A stretch of DNA of 64,000 nt from contig NZ_JRGL01000017.1 of assembly GCF_000764655.1 (NCBI RefSeq), positions 1-64,000 of the forward strand. Reading direction: 5' to 3'. The notes under the pieces were generated by a model. That model saw nothing but the letters and a program-made list of their open reading frames with translations. It ran no database searches and was not told the origin of the DNA. A program made the translations under genes and the position numbers. This DNA comes from Aeromonas aquatica (GTDB lineage: Bacteria; Pseudomonadota; Gammaproteobacteria; Enterobacterales; Aeromonadaceae). This document shows, one piece after another, positions 46,770 through 60,246 of this stretch. Position 1 is the stretch's first letter. Each line of letters begins with the position of its first letter.

Positions 46770-48290
46770 TTAACTGCCTTCGTTAAAAATTTCCAGGTTG
46801 CTGGTGCCTTCCTGCCACTCGCGCACGGCCTTGTTGTCGTCGCTGCGCATGGCGTTGAGGTGGTCCAGATAGCCCTGATCCACATCCGCGGTGACGTAGT
46901 GGCCGTTGAACACCGAGGTCTCGAAGTGGCGCAGCTCGGGGTTGATCTCTCGCACCGCCTCTTCCAGATCTTCCAGATCCTGGAAAATCAGGCCATCGGC
47001 ACCGATCAGCTTGCACACCTCTTCCACTTCCCGGCCATGGGCGATCAGCTCGTTGGCGGTGGGCATGTCGATGCCGTAGACGTTGGGGAAGCGGATCTCG
47101 GGGGCGGCGGAGGCGAAGTAGACCTTGGCCGCACCGGCTTCCCGCGCCATCTGGATGATCTGCTCGGAGGTGGTGCCACGGACGATGGAGTCATCCACCA
47201 GCAGCACCTTCTTGCCCTTGAACTCGGAGCCGATGGCGTTGAGCTTGCGGCGTACCGACTTCTTGCGCTGGGTCTGGCCCGGCATGATGAAGGTACGGCC
47301 GATGTAGCGGTTCTTCACGAAGCCCTGACGGTACGGCAAGTCCAGGGTGTGGGCGATTTCCAGCGCGACGTCGCAGGAGGTCTCGGGGATGGGGATGACC
47401 ACATCGATGTCGAGATCTTCCCACTCGCGGGCGATCTTCTTGCCCAGCTTGCGACCCATGTTGAGGCGGGCGGCATAGACGGAGACCTTGTCGATGCAGG
47501 AATCGGGACGGGCGAAGTAGACGTATTCGAAGATGCAGGGGCTCATCTGCGGGTGCTCCGCACACTGCTCGGAGAACAGCTGACCCTGCTCGGTGATGTA
47601 GATGGCTTCGCCCGGGGCGACGTCACGCACCGTCTCGAAGCCGATGGCGTCCAGCGCCACGCTCTCGGAGGCGAGCATGTACTCCACCTGGCCCTGCTCG
47701 TCGGCGCGGCGACCCAGGATCAAGGGACGTATGCCGTTGGGATCACGGAAACCGATGAGGCCGTGGCCTATCACCAGGGTGACCACGGCGTAGGCGCCGC
47801 GGATCTGCTGATGGGTCTTGCGCACCGCAGAGAAGATATCCTCCGGGCGCAGTTCCATCTTGTCGCAGAGATCCAGCTCGTGGGCCAGCACATTCAGCAG
47901 CACTTCCGAGTCGGAGGTGGTGTTGATGTGGCGGCGGGCCACCTTGAACTGCTGCTCCTTGAGCGCCTTGGCGTTGGTGAGGTTGCCGTTGTGGGCCAGC
48001 ACCATGCCGTAGGGAGAGTTCACGTAAAAAGGTTGGGCTTCTGCGGCACTGGAGCTGCCTGCGGTGGGATAACGGACATGTCCTATGCCGATATTCCCTT
48101 GCAGCCGCTGCATGTGGCGCACTTCAAACACATCCTTCACCAGGCCGTTAGCCTTGCGTTGCCGGAAGTTTCCACTGTCAATGGTCACGATCCCGGCGGC
48201 ATCCTGTCCCCTGTGCTGCAACACCGTCAAGGCGTCGTAGAGGGCCTGATTGACGGGGGTGGTGCCAACTATACCGACAATACCGCACAT
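46770..48290 (-). CDS. purF: Amidophosphoribosyltransferase
   Basis: First committed step of purine synthesis: PRPP plus glutamine to phosphoribosylamine. 506 aa. Mature N-terminal Cys (MCGIVGIVG) of the Ntn amidotransferase; PRPP loop [17 protein letters not shown] ahead of the start. Co-transcribed with cvpA, 18 bases upstream. Confidence 0.98.
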   Translation of the reverse strand: MCGIVGIVGTTPVNQALYDALTVLQHRGQDAAGIVTIDSGNFRQRKANGLVKDVFEVRHMQRLQGNIGIGHVRYPTAGSSSAAEAQPFYVNSPYGMVLAHNGNLTNAKALKEQQFKVARRHINTTSDSEVLLNVLAHELDLCDKMELRPEDIFSAVRKTHQQIRGAYAVVTLVIGHGLIGFRDPNGIRPLILGRRADEQGQVEYMLASESVALDAIGFETVRDVAPGEAIYITEQGQLFSEQCAEHPQMSPCIFEYVYFARPDSCIDKVSVYAARLNMGRKLGKKIAREWEDLDIDVVIPIPETSCDVALEIAHTLDLPYRQGFVKNRYIGRTFIMPGQTQRKKSVRRKLNAIGSEFKGKKVLLVDDSIVRGTTSEQIIQMAREAGAAKVYFASAAPEIRFPNVYGIDMPTANELIAHGREVEEVCKLIGADGLIFQDLEDLEEAVREINPELRHFETSVFNGHYVTADVDQGYLDHLNAMRSDDNKAVREWQEGTSNLEIFNEGS

Positions 48291-48308
48291 GTCTTTGCTA
48301 CCTCGAAG

Positions 48309-48800
48309 TCACTGTACCTGTTGGAGAAAACTCGATGAGTTCAACATGAACCCGAAAAACCACTGGATCACCGGCTTGAACTCCGGCACCAGCTTGGACG
48401 CCAGCCACCAGTCACTCTGGGAGAGACCGGTGAAGGTATCCATAAAAAACAGCAGGGCACTGACGATCAGCACCCCGCGGATGGCGCCAAAGCAGACGCC
48501 GAGCACCCTGTCCGTGCCGGACAGGCCAGTCTTGTCCACCAGGAGCCCCACCACATAGTTCACCACGCTGCCGAGGATCAGGGTCGCCACGAAGAGGGCG
48601 GCGATGGCCAGGCCGTTGCGCACGAGATCGTCTGAGAACGAGGTGAAGTAGATGGCGAGATCGGGATAGAAATGGCTGGCAATGAAGAAGGCGACGAACC
48701 AGGTGACGAGGGACATGGCTTCCTTGAGAAAGCCGCGCACCAGGCTGATGAGAGCGGAGAAACCGACGATGCCGATGATGGCGTAATCAATCCAGACCAT
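48309..48800 (-). CDS. cvpA: CvpA-family membrane protein
   Basis: 163 aa with four hydrophobic segments (VWIDYAIIGIVGFSALISLVRGF start is typical). Linked with purF in many gammaproteobacteria; associated with colicin V production and envelope stress. First gene of cvpA-purF. Confidence 0.94.
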   Translation of the reverse strand: MVWIDYAIIGIVGFSALISLVRGFLKEAMSLVTWFVAFFIASHFYPDLAIYFTSFSDDLVRNGLAIAALFVATLILGSVVNYVVGLLVDKTGLSGTDRVLGVCFGAIRGVLIVSALLFFMDTFTGLSQSDWWLASKLVPEFKPVIQWFFGFMLNSSSFLQQVQ

Positions 48801-48836
48801 AGAAAAAGATGTCCTGCGAAATTGCGGCGCAGTCTA

Positions 48837-48852
48837 ACAAAAACGATTGCGC
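48837..48852 (-). promoter_or_regulatory. Candidate PurR box upstream of cvpA-purF
   Basis: Minus-strand GCGCAATCGTTTTTGT matches the PurR consensus (ACGCAAACGTTTTCNT) at about 12 of the 15 defined positions, and lies 37-52 bases before cvpA. Confidence 0.6.
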
Positions 48853-48942
48853 AATGCTTGATAAAATTGTGTTAACGGCTCAAGGGGGAGCCGATGGAGA
48901 CGGCTTTTATCCCGTTCAAACGGTTTAGCGGCGCCTGAATGC

Positions 48943-48971
48943 ACAACGCCATGGCATGGCCATGGCGTTGT
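48943..48971 (-). terminator. Hairpin after serS
   Basis: Perfect 11-bp stem ACAACGCCATG/CATGGCGTTGT with a 7-base loop, 17 bases past the serS stop. No T tract, so it may be a weak terminator or a 3' stabiliser. Confidence 0.55.
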
Positions 48972-48987
48972 CGTTACCAGCGCGGGC

Positions 48988-50587
<1,600 letters not shown>

Positions 50588-51925
50588 CTATTTGTCTCTT
50601 TTGCGCGGGCTCTGGCGGTCGAGATCGCGCAGGTAATCGAGCTTCTGGCCGATCTGCTTCTCCAGGCCCCGCTCCGTTGGCTGGTAGTAGTGCTTGCCGG
50701 CGAGCTCGGGGGGGAAGTAGCTCTCACCCGCCGCGTAGGCACCGGGCTCGTCGTGGGCATAGCGGTATTCGGCGCCGTAGCCGAGCTCGCTCATCAGCTT
50801 GGTCGGCGCGTTGCGCAGGTGCGGTGGCACCTCGAAGTCCGGCAGGTTTTTGGCGTCATGGAGCGCCGCCTTCCAGGCGGTGTAGACCGCATTGCTCTTG
50901 GGGGCGCAGGCGAGGTAGACGATGGCCTGGGCGATGGCCCGCTCCCCCTCCGCCGGGCCGATGCGATGGAAACAGTCCCAGGCCGACAGCGCCACCTGCA
51001 TGGCGCGGGGATCGGCGTTGCCCACGTCTTCCGAAGCGATGGCCAGCAGCCGGCGGGCAATATAGAGGGGATCGCAGCCGGCGCTCACCATGCGGGCATA
51101 CCAATAGAGGGCCGCATCCGGCGCCGAGCCACGAATGGACTTGTGCACCGCCGAGATGAGGTCGTAGAAGTGATCCCCGCCCTTGTCGAAGCGCGCCACG
51201 TGCTCCCCCACCACGGCGGCGAGCAGGGCGCTGTCGATGACTCGCTCCCCTGCCCCCTTGGCCTCGGCCATGTCGGCCAGGAGCTCGAGATAGTTGAGGG
51301 ACTTGCGCCCGTCGCCGTCCACTGCCTTGGCCAGCGCCTCCTTTACCCCGGGGGCGAAGGCCAACGTCGGATCATTGAGGCCGCGCGGATCGGTCAGGGC
51401 CTGATCGATCATGGCGAGGATGTCCTCCTCCTCCAGCCTCTTCAGCAGGTAGACCCGGGCGCGGGAGAGCAGCGCGTTGTTGAGCTCGAACGAGGGGTTT
51501 TCGGTGGTGGCGCCGATGAAGGTGATGGTGCCGTCTTCGATGTGGGGCAGGAACACATCCTGCTGACTCTTGTTGAAGCGGTGCACCTCGTCCACGAACA
51601 GGATGGTGCGCACCCCGCGCCAGCTGTTCTCCTTCGCCTTGTCGATGGCGGCGCGGATCTCCTTGATGCCGGAGGTGACCGCGGAGAGGCGCTCCACCTC
51701 GGCCTGACAATAGTGCGCCATCAGCTCGGCGAGGGTGGTTTTGCCGGTACCCGGGGGGCCCCACAGGATCATGGAGTGGCAGTGGCCGGCCAGGATGGCT
51801 TTGCGCAGGGGCTTGTCAGCCCCCAGGATATGCTGCTGACCTATGTACTGATCGAGATTCTGCGGCCGCATCCTGGCCGCCAGCGGGCGAAAGTCGGACG
51901 AGAAGTCCAGCGACAGGTTGCTCAT
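50588..51925 (-). CDS. rarA: Replication-associated recombination protein A
   Basis: AAA+ clamp-loader-like ATPase (MgsA/RarA) acting at stalled forks. 445 aa. Walker [10 protein letters not shown] (~55-63), Walker [17 protein letters not shown], sensor [15 protein letters not shown] 51925 overlaps the stop of the bridging mini-ORF (TGATG). Its first ~17 codons are repeated twice upstream in that ORF. Confidence 0.96.
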   Translation of the reverse strand: MSNLSLDFSSDFRPLAARMRPQNLDQYIGQQHILGADKPLRKAILAGHCHSMILWGPPGTGKTTLAELMAHYCQAEVERLSAVTSGIKEIRAAIDKAKENSWRGVRTILFVDEVHRFNKSQQDVFLPHIEDGTITFIGATTENPSFELNNALLSRARVYLLKRLEEEDILAMIDQALTDPRGLNDPTLAFAPGVKEALAKAVDGDGRKSLNYLELLADMAEAKGAGERVIDSALLAAVVGEHVARFDKGGDHFYDLISAVHKSIRGSAPDAALYWYARMVSAGCDPLYIARRLLAIASEDVGNADPRAMQVALSAWDCFHRIGPAEGERAIAQAIVYLACAPKSNAVYTAWKAALHDAKNLPDFEVPPHLRNAPTKLMSELGYGAEYRYAHDEPGAYAAGESYFPPELAGKHYYQPTERGLEKQIGQKLDYLRDLDRQSPRKRDK

Positions 51926-52065
51926 CAGCCTCGGTCATCCAGCTTGGGGCGGGCCGCCAGCAGGTGACAGCCCGACGAAAAATCCAACGATAGGTCGCTC
52001 ACCCGCGTGGTGCGAGCCGCCAACATGCGACAGCCCGACAAGAAATCCAGGGATGAGCAGCACAT
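51925..52065 (-). CDS. Bridging mini-ORF between lolA and rarA (46 aa)
   Basis: Begins on TGATG with the lolA stop and ends on TGATG with the rarA start. It holds two degenerate copies of the rarA head ([15 protein letters not shown] and [17 protein letters not shown] against [17 protein letters not shown]) and finishes KLDDRG like the lolA end TLDDQR. Total period 140 bases. No distinct domain; interpreted as repeated duplication of the lolA/rarA junction kept open for translational coupling. Confidence 0.6.
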   Translation of the reverse strand: MCCSSLDFLSGCRMLAARTTRVSDLSLDFSSGCHLLAARPKLDDRG

Positions 52066-52673
52066 CAGCGCTGATCGTCCAGCGTGACCCCCTTCGGAGC
52101 CTTGAACACGAACTCGTTGCCCTTGAGCACCGGCTTGCGGTTGAAACCGCTCAGGGTGAATTCGCTCCACTGCCCCTGCGCCTCTTTCACGTCGAAGCGG
52201 CTGATGTTGTTCTGCCTGTCGAAGGTGATGCGGAAGGAGGCGATCAGCTCGTCCTGGTTGCGGCTGGTGACGGTGTAGACGTCCCCCTGCTGGGTCACGT
52301 CGTAGTTCTTCCAGAGCGCGTTGTCGTTGCCGGCGATCAGCACGAAGGGGGTGTTGAGCACCGCATCCTTCATCTTGAGGGCGGTGACCTGCTCGACGAA
52401 GGGATCATAGACCCACACATCCTTGCCGTCGGCCACGATCAGGCTCTCATCCGGGGTAGTGGTGTGCCAGTTGAAGCGATTCGGCCGCTGCACCAGCAGA
52501 TCGCCGCCGGCCCGCTGCAGCTCCTTGCCCTTGCTGTCGTAGACCACCTGGGCAAACTTGGCGGAGAACAGGCTCACACCGGCCAGCTTCTGCTTGAGAT
52601 CGCTGGCGGCATCGGCCCACACCTGGCTGCTGGCCAGCAGCAGTACAGAACCCATCAATAATGCTTTTTTCAT
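52065..52673 (-). CDS. lolA: Outer-membrane lipoprotein carrier LolA
   Basis: Periplasmic chaperone that shuttles lipoproteins from LolCDE to LolB. 202 aa with signal peptide ([20 protein letters not shown]) and the LolA fold ([34 protein letters not shown]). Between ftsK and rarA as in other gammaproteobacteria. Confidence 0.97.
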   Translation of the reverse strand: MKKALLMGSVLLLASSQVWADAASDLKQKLAGVSLFSAKFAQVVYDSKGKELQRAGGDLLVQRPNRFNWHTTTPDESLIVADGKDVWVYDPFVEQVTALKMKDAVLNTPFVLIAGNDNALWKNYDVTQQGDVYTVTSRNQDELIASFRITFDRQNNISRFDVKEAQGQWSEFTLSGFNRKPVLKGNEFVFKAPKGVTLDDQR

Positions 52674-52704
52674 CAGAATTCCCGTCCAAGAGGGTCAGAT
52701 AAGA

Positions 52705-52726
52705 GGCCATGTCCGCAGACATGGCC
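52705..52726 (-). promoter_or_regulatory. Hairpin between ftsK and lolA
   Basis: Perfect 9-bp stem GGCCATGTC/GACATGGCC with a 4-base loop, no T run. Sits 17 bases past ftsK and 32 before lolA; may tune ftsK readthrough or lolA mRNA stability. Confidence 0.5.
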
Positions 52727-52742
52727 AGGATGATATGGAGGC

Positions 52743-55250
52743 TTAATCCCGTACCGGCGGCGGTGCCAGCACGTCGCGCTGACCGTTGCCACCCGGGGCA
52801 CTGACGATACCCTGATTCTCCATCTGCTCGATGAGACGGGCCGCCCGGTTGTAACCGATCTTGAACTTGCGTTGCACGCTGGAGGTGGATCCACGGCGCG
52901 ATTCCACCACGAAGGCCACCGCCTCGTCGAACAGGGCATCGAGCTCCTCGTCGCCGCTGCTGCCGTAGTCACCACTGCCGCCCTCACCCTCCGACTCGCC
53001 GGAGAGGATCTCCTCGATGTAGTTCGGCTCACCTCGCAGCTTCCAGTCCGCCACCACCTTGTGTACCTCGTGGTCATCGACGAAGGCGCCGTGGACCCGG
53101 GTCGGGTTGGAGGTACCGGCCGGCATGTAGAGCATGTCGCCCATGCCGAGCAGGGATTCGGCGCCGCCCTGATCCAGGATGGTACGGGAGTCGATCTTGC
53201 TCGAGACCTGGAACGAGATCCGGGTCGGGATGTTGGCCTTGATGAGACCGGTGATCACATCCACCGACGGACGCTGGGTCGCGAGGATGAGGTGAATACC
53301 GGCGGCCCGCGCCTTCTGGGCGATACGGGCGATGAGCTCTTCCACCTTCTTGCCGACGATCATCATCATGTCGGCAAACTCGTCCACCACCACCACTATG
53401 TGGGGCAGCTTCTCGAGTTCCGGCGGCATCTGATCCATGGAGTCGCCGGGGCGCCACAGCGGATCCCGCAGCGGTTGTCCCTCGGCGGCCGCGGCCAGCA
53501 CCTTGTCGTTGTAGCCCTTGAGGTTACGCACCCCGACCGCCGACATCAGCTTGTAGCGGCGCTCCATCTCGCCCACGCACCAGCGCAGGGCGTTGGCGGC
53601 ATCCTTCATGTCGGTGACCACCTCGGTAAGCAGGTGCGGTATCCCCTCGTAGACCGAGAGCTCCAGCATCTTGGGGTCGATCATGATGAAGCGCAGATCG
53701 TCCGGAGACGACTTGTAGAGCATGGAGATGATCATGGTGTTCACCCCCACCGACTTGCCCGAGCCGGTGGTACCGGCCACCAGCAGGTGCGGCATCTTGG
53801 CGAGGTTCACCACCACGGGCTCGCCGGCGATGTCCTGGCCCAGGCCCATGGTGAGCGGGTTGTGGCTGCCCGAGAAGGCCTCGCAATCCAGGGTCTCGCG
53901 CAGGTAGACGGTCTGGCGTACCCGGTTGGGCAGCTCGATGCCGACGAAGGTCTTGCCCGGGATCACCTCCACCACCCGCACGCTGCTGGCGGAGAGGGAG
54001 CGCGCGAGATCGCGGGACAGGTTGGTGATCTTGCTCGCCTTCATGCCCGGCGCCAGATCCAGCTCGAAACGGGTGATGACGGGACCCGGATAGACACCGA
54101 CCACCTTGGCCTGCACGTTGTAATCGGCCAGCTTGGCCTCCACCAGACGGCCCATGCGGTCCAGTTCGTCCTTGCTCATCATCTGGGTCTTGGCGGGCGG
54201 TCTGTCCAGCAGCTCTACACTCGGCAAGGGGGCCATGCCCGGCTGCGGGCGGCGTTTGGGTTTGGGCGCCACGGCGACAGGGGCAACGGCGTCGTCATCC
54301 CCTTCCGCCCAGGGCAAGTCGAGATCCTCTTCATCCTGGTTGGCCAGGGGCTGGGAACGGCCATTGGCCACGCGCCTGGTCTTGGCGACGGGGGCCGGCG
54401 CCTCGTCATCTTCGTCATCAAACTGCGGATCGAACTGGAAGGTATCCTCGTCGAGCTCCGGCAGCCACTGGTCCGATTTTGACTTCTGGGCCTTGCCGCC
54501 GGCCTTGGCCTTGGGATTGCGCGTCCAGCTGCTGTGTGGCTCGTCTTCCTCGTCATCCAGATCGAGGGCACCCAGGCCCCCTTCCAGCAGGGGATCCGGC
54601 CCTTCATAACGGGGCTGGCGCCAGCCCCCGGTCAACCAGCGACCCAGGGTGGTGGGGAAGTGGTAGACGGCGCTGACGCTGCCGGTGCAGGTGGCCCCGA
54701 TCCGCTCGACGATGGTGAGCCAGGACCAGCCGGTGAACAGGGTGATGCCGGTGGCCACGAAGCAGAGCAACATCAGGTTGGCACCGACGCCGCCAAACAG
54801 CGGCACCACGGCGGAGGCGATCACGTCCCCCACCAGGCCGCCGGCGGAGAAATTCTGCAAGTCGTTGAAGTTCATGCTGGCAATGGCCGACATGCCGAGC
54901 ACCGTCAGCACGAAACCGATGATCCGCACCGACAGGGTGAGATAGTCCACCTCCAGCAGTCGGCTCGGGCGCCAGAACAGGCTCCAGCCGAGCAGCACCG
55001 TCAGCGGGGGCACCAGATAGGAGAAGGCACCGAAGGTAAACATGGTGATGTCGGCGAGCCAGGCACCGGCGCTGCCCGCCAGGTTCTTCACCTCTCCCTG
55101 CCAGGAGGTCTGGGACCAACCGGGATCGGCGGGGTGATAGGTCAAGAGGGCAAGCAAGAGATAGGCAGCCATCAGGGTGATGGCGATCAAGACGGCCTCG
55201 AAGATCCGTTGCGTACCTGACAAAGGAGTAAACAGCTTTTTATCGGCCAA
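52743..55250 (-). CDS. ftsK: DNA translocase FtsK
   Basis: Septum-located DNA pump coordinating chromosome segregation with division. About 835 aa: four to five N-terminal membrane helices (to ~190), a short acidic linker (~200-340), the RecA-like motor (Walker [36 protein letters not shown]) and C-terminal gamma winged helix ([22 protein letters not shown]). Much shorter linker than E. coli FtsK. TTG 55250 is chosen because AAAGGAG lies at ideal distance; ATG 55274 is in frame but lacks a ribosome site. Confidence 0.93.
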   Translation of the reverse strand: MADKKLFTPLSGTQRIFEAVLIAITLMAAYLLLALLTYHPADPGWSQTSWQGEVKNLAGSAGAWLADITMFTFGAFSYLVPPLTVLLGWSLFWRPSRLLEVDYLTLSVRIIGFVLTVLGMSAIASMNFNDLQNFSAGGLVGDVIASAVVPLFGGVGANLMLLCFVATGITLFTGWSWLTIVERIGATCTGSVSAVYHFPTTLGRWLTGGWRQPRYEGPDPLLEGGLGALDLDDEEDEPHSSWTRNPKAKAGGKAQKSKSDQWLPELDEDTFQFDPQFDDEDDEAPAPVAKTRRVANGRSQPLANQDEEDLDLPWAEGDDDAVAPVAVAPKPKRRPQPGMAPLPSVELLDRPPAKTQMMSKDELDRMGRLVEAKLADYNVQAKVVGVYPGPVITRFELDLAPGMKASKITNLSRDLARSLSASSVRVVEVIPGKTFVGIELPNRVRQTVYLRETLDCEAFSGSHNPLTMGLGQDIAGEPVVVNLAKMPHLLVAGTTGSGKSVGVNTMIISMLYKSSPDDLRFIMIDPKMLELSVYEGIPHLLTEVVTDMKDAANALRWCVGEMERRYKLMSAVGVRNLKGYNDKVLAAAAEGQPLRDPLWRPGDSMDQMPPELEKLPHIVVVVDEFADMMMIVGKKVEELIARIAQKARAAGIHLILATQRPSVDVITGLIKANIPTRISFQVSSKIDSRTILDQGGAESLLGMGDMLYMPAGTSNPTRVHGAFVDDHEVHKVVADWKLRGEPNYIEEILSGESEGEGGSGDYGSSGDEELDALFDEAVAFVVESRRGSTSSVQRKFKIGYNRAARLIEQMENQGIVSAPGGNGQRDVLAPPPVRD

Positions 55251-55380
55251 ACTCCGGCTCCTTTCTGAAAACATGTAATGCGGGGATAGGGGGCCTAGTA
55301 TCCCTGAAAAGCCCACCCATTGTCAGCCAGTGCCTGAGGCGGGGCTATGAATACGGTAATAACATGAATACGCCATAAGA

Positions 55381-55409
55381 AGAAACGAGCGGACCAGCCG
55401 CTCGTTTCT
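55381..55409 (-). terminator. Terminator of lrp
   Basis: Perfect 12-bp stem AGAAACGAGCGG/CCGCTCGTTTCT, 48 bases past the lrp stop. Confidence 0.65.
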
Positions 55410-55456
55410 GACTATCGTGACTCGTCATGGAACTTGCAAGTCACAGCATAACCCGC

Positions 55457-55948
55457 TTAGCGGGTGCTGATCACCAGACGACTACTCTGCTTGACCTCTT
55501 CCATCACCACGTAGGTGCGAGTGTCGTTGACCCCGGGCAGACGCAGCAGCGTCTCCCCAAGCAAGCGGCGATAAGCCGACATGTCGCTGACGCGGGTCTT
55601 GAGCAGATAGTCAAAATCACCGGAGACCAAGTGGCATTCCTGGATCTCTTCGAGCACCTGAACAGCCTTGTTGAACTGCTCGAACACATCGGGGGCGCCA
55701 CGATTGAGGGTAATCTCCACGAATACCAACAGAGACGCATCCAGATAATGAGGGTTCAGAATAGCGGCATACCCTTCGATATAACCTTGTCGCTCAAGGC
55801 GACGAACCCGTTCTAGACACGGTGTAGGACTCAGGCCAACTCGTTTGGACAACTCAACATTCGAAATCCTGCCGTCCTTTTGCAGTTCGTTCAGAATGTT
55901 GCGGTCAATCCTGTCCAAATCCTTTAGCCGACTCTTAGCTTCCATCAT
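55457..55948 (-). CDS. lrp: Leucine-responsive regulator Lrp
   Basis: 163 aa global regulator, nearly identical to enteric Lrp (KDLDRIDRNILNELQKDGRISNVELSKRVGLSPTPCLERV; AsnC ligand domain after it). Divergent from ald across a 150-base AT-rich gap, a natural Lrp target. ATG-ATG at the start leaves 55948 or 55945 possible. Confidence 0.97.
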   Translation of the reverse strand: MMEAKSRLKDLDRIDRNILNELQKDGRISNVELSKRVGLSPTPCLERVRRLERQGYIEGYAAILNPHYLDASLLVFVEITLNRGAPDVFEQFNKAVQVLEEIQECHLVSGDFDYLLKTRVSDMSAYRRLLGETLLRLPGVNDTRTYVVMEEVKQSSRLVISTR

Positions 55949-56098
55949 TTAATTCCATCCTTTGGCTATTTTTTGGTAAGAATCACCAGCTATCTTATAA
56001 TTATGGTCACAAATCCTGTCAATACCTGAATATACTAGGCGCAAATGCCACTTAACATTCCAGCAACATAAACCACCAATCGATAGACGAGGGATAGC
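55949..56098. promoter_or_regulatory. AT-rich divergent promoter region lrp/ald
   Basis: 150 bases with clearly lower GC than either neighbour, shared by the two divergent genes. Suits Lrp binding; individual sites are not resolved by eye. Confidence 0.5.
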
Positions 56099-57214
56099 AT
56101 GATTATCGGTGTACCTAAGGAAATAAAAAACCATGAATATCGCGTAGGCATGGTTCCAGCCAGTGTACGTGAACTAACAGCACGAAACCATACTGTTTTC
56201 GTCCAAAGCGGTGCAGGAAGTGGCATTGGCTTCAGTGATGCAGATTATCTGGCTGCTGGAGCCGAAATTTTGGCCTCCGCTGGCGATGTTTTCGCCAAAG
56301 CCGAGATGATCGTCAAGGTCAAGGAGCCCCAGGCGGTCGAGCGTGCCATGCTGCGCCCCGGCCAGACCCTGTTCACCTACCTGCATCTGGCGCCAGACCT
56401 GGCCCAGACCCGAGAGTTGCAGGACAGCGGCGCTGTCTGCATCGCCTACGAAACCGTCACCGATGCCCGTGGTGGTCTGCCGCTGCTGGCCCCCATGTCG
56501 GAGGTGGCCGGACGCATGTCTATTCAGGCCGGTGCCCAGGCACTGGAGAAGTCCCGCGGCGGTAGCGGCATGCTGCTCGGCGGCGTCCCCGGGGTCGAAC
56601 CGGCCAAGGTGGTGATCATCGGTGGTGGTGTAGTGGGTTCGAACGCAGCCCGCATGGCCATCGGCCTGCGCGCCGATGTCACCATACTCGACAACAACAT
56701 CGACACCCTGCGTCGCCTCGACAGCGAATTCCAGGGGGCGGCCAAGGTGGTTTACTCCAACCGCGAGACCCTGGAGCGCCACATCCTGGCGGCGGATCTG
56801 GTCATCGGCGGCGTGCTGGTACCCGGCGCCACTGCGCCAAAACTTGTCAGCCGTGACCACATTGCGCGCATGAAGCCGGGCTCGGCCGTGGTCGACGTGG
56901 CCATCGATCAGGGCGGCTGCGTGGAAACCTCCCACGCCACCACCCATCAGGATCCGACTTTCATCGTCGATGAGGTGGTGCACTACTGCGTGGCCAACAT
57001 GCCGGGCGCCGTGGCCAGAACCTCCACCGTGGCCCTCAACAACGCCACCCTGCCCTTCATCATCCGGCTGGCCGAGCAGGGTTATCGCAAGGCCCTGCTG
57101 GGCGATCCCCACCTGTTGCACGGGCTGAACGTGATGGAAGGCAAGATCACCTGCCGGGAAGTGGCCGAGGCGCACAGCCTGGCCTACACGGATCCCCTGA
57201 GCCTGTTGAACTGA
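56099..57214 (+). CDS. ald: Alanine dehydrogenase
   Basis: NAD-dependent, reversible alanine to pyruvate plus ammonia. 371 aa. N-terminal [20 protein letters not shown], catalytic lysine in IVKVKEPQ, histidine in TYLHLAPD, Rossmann loop [11 protein letters not shown] (~175). Next to lrp, which commonly regulates it in gammaproteobacteria. The 5' third is somewhat AT-richer than the rest. Confidence 0.96.
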   Translation: MIIGVPKEIKNHEYRVGMVPASVRELTARNHTVFVQSGAGSGIGFSDADYLAAGAEILASAGDVFAKAEMIVKVKEPQAVERAMLRPGQTLFTYLHLAPDLAQTRELQDSGAVCIAYETVTDARGGLPLLAPMSEVAGRMSIQAGAQALEKSRGGSGMLLGGVPGVEPAKVVIIGGGVVGSNAARMAIGLRADVTILDNNIDTLRRLDSEFQGAAKVVYSNRETLERHILAADLVIGGVLVPGATAPKLVSRDHIARMKPGSAVVDVAIDQGGCVETSHATTHQDPTFIVDEVVHYCVANMPGAVARTSTVALNNATLPFIIRLAEQGYRKALLGDPHLLHGLNVMEGKITCREVAEAHSLAYTDPLSLLN

Positions 57215-58348
<1,134 letters not shown>

Positions 58349-58360
58349 GCACAAGGATAT

Positions 58361-58392
58361 AAAGGGCATGCCAAGAGGCATGCCCTTTTGTT
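58361..58392 (+). terminator. Terminator of trxB
   Basis: Stem AAGGGCATGCC/GGCATGCCCTT, 4-base loop, then TTGTTTTT. It ends just before the ribosome site of the next gene. Confidence 0.8.
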
Positions 58393-58405
58393 TTTAAGGA
58401 GCCGG

Positions 58406-59647
58406 ATGAAACGAAAAATATTGATAGTCGAAGACAGCCTGACGATCCGTCGCATGCTGATCCAGGCCATCACCCAGCAAACCGGGCTAGAGATCGACGC
58501 CTTCGATACCCTGGCGGGCGCCAGCCACTGCCAGGGAGAGGAGTACGTGGTCGCCCTGGTGGATCTCACCCTGCCGGATGCCCCCAACGGAGAGGCGGTC
58601 AATGTGCTGCTGACTCAGGGCCTACCGGTGGTGATCCTCACCGCCGACATCAGCGAGGAGAAGCGGGAAGCCTGGCTGGAGGCCGGGGTGATGGACTATG
58701 TGATGAAGGATTCACGCCACTCCCTGCAATACGCCGTCAGCCTGGTACACCGTCTCTACCTCAACCAGGCCATCGAGGTGCTGGTGGTCGATGACTCCCG
58801 TACCGCCCGCCATCGCACCATGGCCCAGTTGCGCAAGCAGCTGTTGCAGGTGCATGAGGCAAACAGCGCCCGCGACGCCCTGGCCATTCTCGAGCAGAAT
58901 CCCGCCATTCGGTTGATGCTGGTGGACTACTACATGCCGGAGATAGACGGCATCAGCCTGGTGCGCATGCTGCGGGAGCGCTACAGCAAACAGCGGCTCG
59001 CCATCATCGGCATCTCGGTGTCGGACAAGCGCGGACTTTCCGCCCGTTACCTCAAGCAAGGTGCAAACGACTTTCTCAATCAGCCGTTCGAACCCGAGGA
59101 GCTGCAGTGCCGGGTCAGCCACAATCTGGAGGCGCTGGAGCAGTTCAACAGCATCCAGGAGTCGGCCAATCGCGACTACCTGACCGGGCTCTACAACCGG
59201 CGCTACTGGTTCAACGAGGGACAGAAGTGGTTTGAGGAGCATCAGCGCCAGCAAACCCAGCTCACCCTGTGCGTGCTCGACGTGGATCACTTCAAGCAAG
59301 TCAATGATCACTGGGGCCATGCCATCGGCGATCTGCTGCTCTGCCACCTGGCCCGCCTGCTCACCCAGTTCTTCCCCGACGCCATGATTGCCCGCTTCGG
59401 AGGAGAGGAGTTTGCCTTGATGGTGCCCCATTGCACCGTACCCGTGTTGCTCAAACGGCTGGAGGGACTACGCCAGCAGATGCGTCAGCAGCCGCTGTCC
59501 CGGGAGATTTCGCTGTTCGTGCGCGCCAGTTTTGGCGTCATCAACGTCGGGCGGCTCTCCATGGACGAGGCACTGAGCGAAGCCGATCGCCAGTTGTATC
59601 AGGCGAAGAACACCGGCCGCGACAAGATAGTGTCTCAGGACGCCTGA
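58406..59647 (+). CDS. Two-receiver response regulator with GGEEF diguanylate cyclase domain
   Basis: 413 aa, soluble, PleD-like layout: REC1 (IVEDSLTIRRML; ALVDLTLPDAP; the phospho-acceptor Asp is the D of VDLTLP), REC2 (VVDDSRTARHR; MLVDYYMPEIDG), then a GGDEF-type domain with active motif GGEEF. No RxxD I-site at the usual place (FPDAMIARFGGEEF). AAGGAG precedes the start. No histidine kinase is adjacent. Makes cyclic di-GMP when phosphorylated, by inference from family. Confidence 0.92.
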   Translation: MKRKILIVEDSLTIRRMLIQAITQQTGLEIDAFDTLAGASHCQGEEYVVALVDLTLPDAPNGEAVNVLLTQGLPVVILTADISEEKREAWLEAGVMDYVMKDSRHSLQYAVSLVHRLYLNQAIEVLVVDDSRTARHRTMAQLRKQLLQVHEANSARDALAILEQNPAIRLMLVDYYMPEIDGISLVRMLRERYSKQRLAIIGISVSDKRGLSARYLKQGANDFLNQPFEPEELQCRVSHNLEALEQFNSIQESANRDYLTGLYNRRYWFNEGQKWFEEHQRQQTQLTLCVLDVDHFKQVNDHWGHAIGDLLLCHLARLLTQFFPDAMIARFGGEEFALMVPHCTVPVLLKRLEGLRQQMRQQPLSREISLFVRASFGVINVGRLSMDEALSEADRQLYQAKNTGRDKIVSQDA

Positions 59648-59758
59648 TCGAGTCTCAACACAGGCATCCCGTGTAGTACCGCCCGGCGCCCCTTAGTGGT
59701 GGCCGCCGGGTCATTCCCCTCCCCCTGCTTGCCTTCTCTTGCCGCTCGTTGAGCGCGC

Positions 59759-60229
59759 TCAATAGGTCTTGTCGACTCGCACGCCATCGCTGAAGTAAAG
59801 GATCCGTACCTTGTCACCACTGGCGAACTGCATGGCCGGATCGTAATCCTGGATCACGTTGATAAGCCCGTCCTGATCATTTCGAATGAGCAGTTCAACC
59901 AGCTTGTTCTCCACCACGCTGCCGCCTGACTGGTACTGCTGCGCCGCAGCCGCCCCGGCCAGGGCCCCCACCGCAGTGGCGATCTCCCGCCCATGGCCAC
60001 CGCCGAACTGATTGCCGAGCAAGCCTCCCAGCACGGCGCCCCCCAAGGTCTTCCAGCCGGAATGCTCGGACTCCACCATCTGGCGCTGGGTGATGTTGCG
60101 CACCGTGTCCACCTGACCAAACACCACCTGATCCACGGGACGCGCCGTGTTGCGCTCGTATGGCGCAGCCCAGGCGGGCGCCGTGACAAAGCCAAGCAAG
60201 CTGGATACTATCAGGATAATGGCCTTCAT
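59759..60229 (-). CDS. Glycine-zipper (17-kDa antigen type) envelope protein
   Basis: 156 aa with a cleavable signal peptide (FVTAPAWAAP) and a glycine-zipper segment GGAVLGGLLGNQFGGGHGREIATAVGALAGAAAA (shown in part) as in SlyB/Rickettsia 17-kDa proteins. No lipobox cysteine, so probably periplasmic or membrane-inserted instead of a lipoprotein. Function unknown. Starts almost back to back with aat. Confidence 0.8.
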   Translation of the reverse strand: MKAIILIVSSLLGFVTAPAWAAPYERNTARPVDQVVFGQVDTVRNITQRQMVESEHSGWKTLGGAVLGGLLGNQFGGGHGREIATAVGALAGAAAAQQYQSGGSVVENKLVELLIRNDQDGLINVIQDYDPAMQFASGDKVRILYFSDGVRVDKTY

Positions 60230-60246
60230 CTATGAACCTCTGTCTT

